Assembly: GCF_000003605.2 (NCBI RefSeq)
Contig: NW_003150791.1
Location: 62,857 to 79,462, forward strand
Source: Saccoglossus kowalevskii
Taxonomy: Eukaryota; Hemichordata; Enteropneusta; Harrimaniidae
Length of the DNA stretch: 16,606 nt
Direction: 5' to 3'
Below the pieces are notes generated by a model, which worked only from the letters and a program-made list of their open reading frames with translations, ran no database searches and was not told the origin of the DNA. The translations under genes and the position numbers were made by a program. Every line of letters starts with the position of its first letter. Position 1 is the first letter of the stretch. Of the stretch, positions 16,247 through 16,606 are shown piece by piece.

Positions 16247-16433
16247 ACTGATGAACATTTTGTTTTTATAACATGTGCATGCACTTGCTGTGTTTGTGTG
16301 TACAATGAAAATCACTGAACATGTGTATTTGTGCTTTAATTTTTACACCTAATGGATACTGCTATATATACTGCAAACAGTTTTTGTTTGTGAACAAAAA
16401 TATTAAAATGTATGTTTTGTTCTTATCATATAC

Positions 16434-16552
16434 CTCGTATTGCCCGGCCTCGTAACGCTATGGGAATCCCGATGCGCGAGCCATGCAATAATTTTCCATA
16501 TCACGCCCGGGCCCCGTTTACCATATTTGGTAAACGCATCTATTTCCAGGAA
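16434..16552 (-). CDS. Weak candidate upstream exon of the unrecognised gene
   Basis: An open frame of 39 codons plus two bases ends at AATACGAG|GTATATG. The phase fits the 15761 acceptor and creates an Arg codon at the junction. The stretch is CpG-rich, unlike its surroundings, and contains a 20-bp interrupted palindrome, so it could equally be promoter or 5' UTR sequence or a repeat end. The frame reads FLEIDAFTKYGKRGPGVIWK and continues to RPGNT. No homology is recognised. Confidence 0.2.
16516..16535. repeat. 8-bp arm palindrome
   Basis: GTTTACCA and TGGTAAAC are perfect inverted arms around a 4-nt centre. It lies in the CpG-rich right edge and may be a protein-binding palindrome or part of a repeat end. 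Confidence 0.6.
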
Positions 16553-16606
16553 CTACTTTCTGTTTACAAACAACGCGCGTAATTTGAGTCTGCGCTTCGA
16601 TAACGG

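Overview
The window looks like animal nuclear DNA. It is AT-rich, has spliced genes with GT-AG introns, carries many decayed transposable elements, and shows no bacterial operon structure. The one gene I can name is a complete minus-strand COP9 signalosome subunit 7 gene (COPS7 / CSN7). It has seven coding exons between 6043 and 1034 and encodes 273 residues. Its exons are short and its introns are 0.3-0.9 kb. Together with the repeat content (TTAA-flanked MITEs, a Harbinger-like MITE, a LINE relic, a tRNA-like SINE), this suggests an invertebrate, probably marine. I cannot name the species or phylum from the sequence alone.

Layout from left to right. Positions 1-1033 are the 3' flank of COPS7. 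They hold a compact TATA-box-to-AATAAA unit on the plus strand that may be a solo LTR, and a poly-C tract. Positions 1034-6043 are the COPS7 gene. Its introns hold a SINE-like sequence (intron 5), a CTCF-like site (intron 4), a 31-bp minisatellite and an unexplained open stretch (intron 2), and degenerate interspersed repeats (intron 1). Intron 3 starts with GC instead of GT. Positions 6044-7140 are the upstream side, with a TTAA-flanked MITE and a probable 5' UTR exon and promoter near 7018-7130.

Positions 7400-11480 are a non-coding, repeat-dominated block. A very degenerate pyrimidine-rich minisatellite (core CAGRCAAC) occurs in several patches. It is interrupted by two more TTAA-flanked MITEs, a perfect 122-bp tandem duplication, and a 62-bp direct repeat pair. 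Positions 11558-11997 are a Harbinger-like MITE with TAA duplications. A frameshifted LINE reverse transcriptase fragment follows at about 12094-12275. Positions 13708-13897 are a short inverted-repeat element with iterated AGAAGCCGC blocks. Positions 13900-16606 are mostly AT-rich, but the minus strand there offers two or three phase-compatible exon candidates ending in a stop at 15242. These could be the 3' end of an unrecognised gene that continues past the right edge.

I found no bacterial, phage or CRISPR system. The most useful results are the full hand-built COPS7 gene model, which simple open-frame scans miss, the TTAA-MITE trio, the degenerate minisatellite, and the candidate second gene at the right edge.
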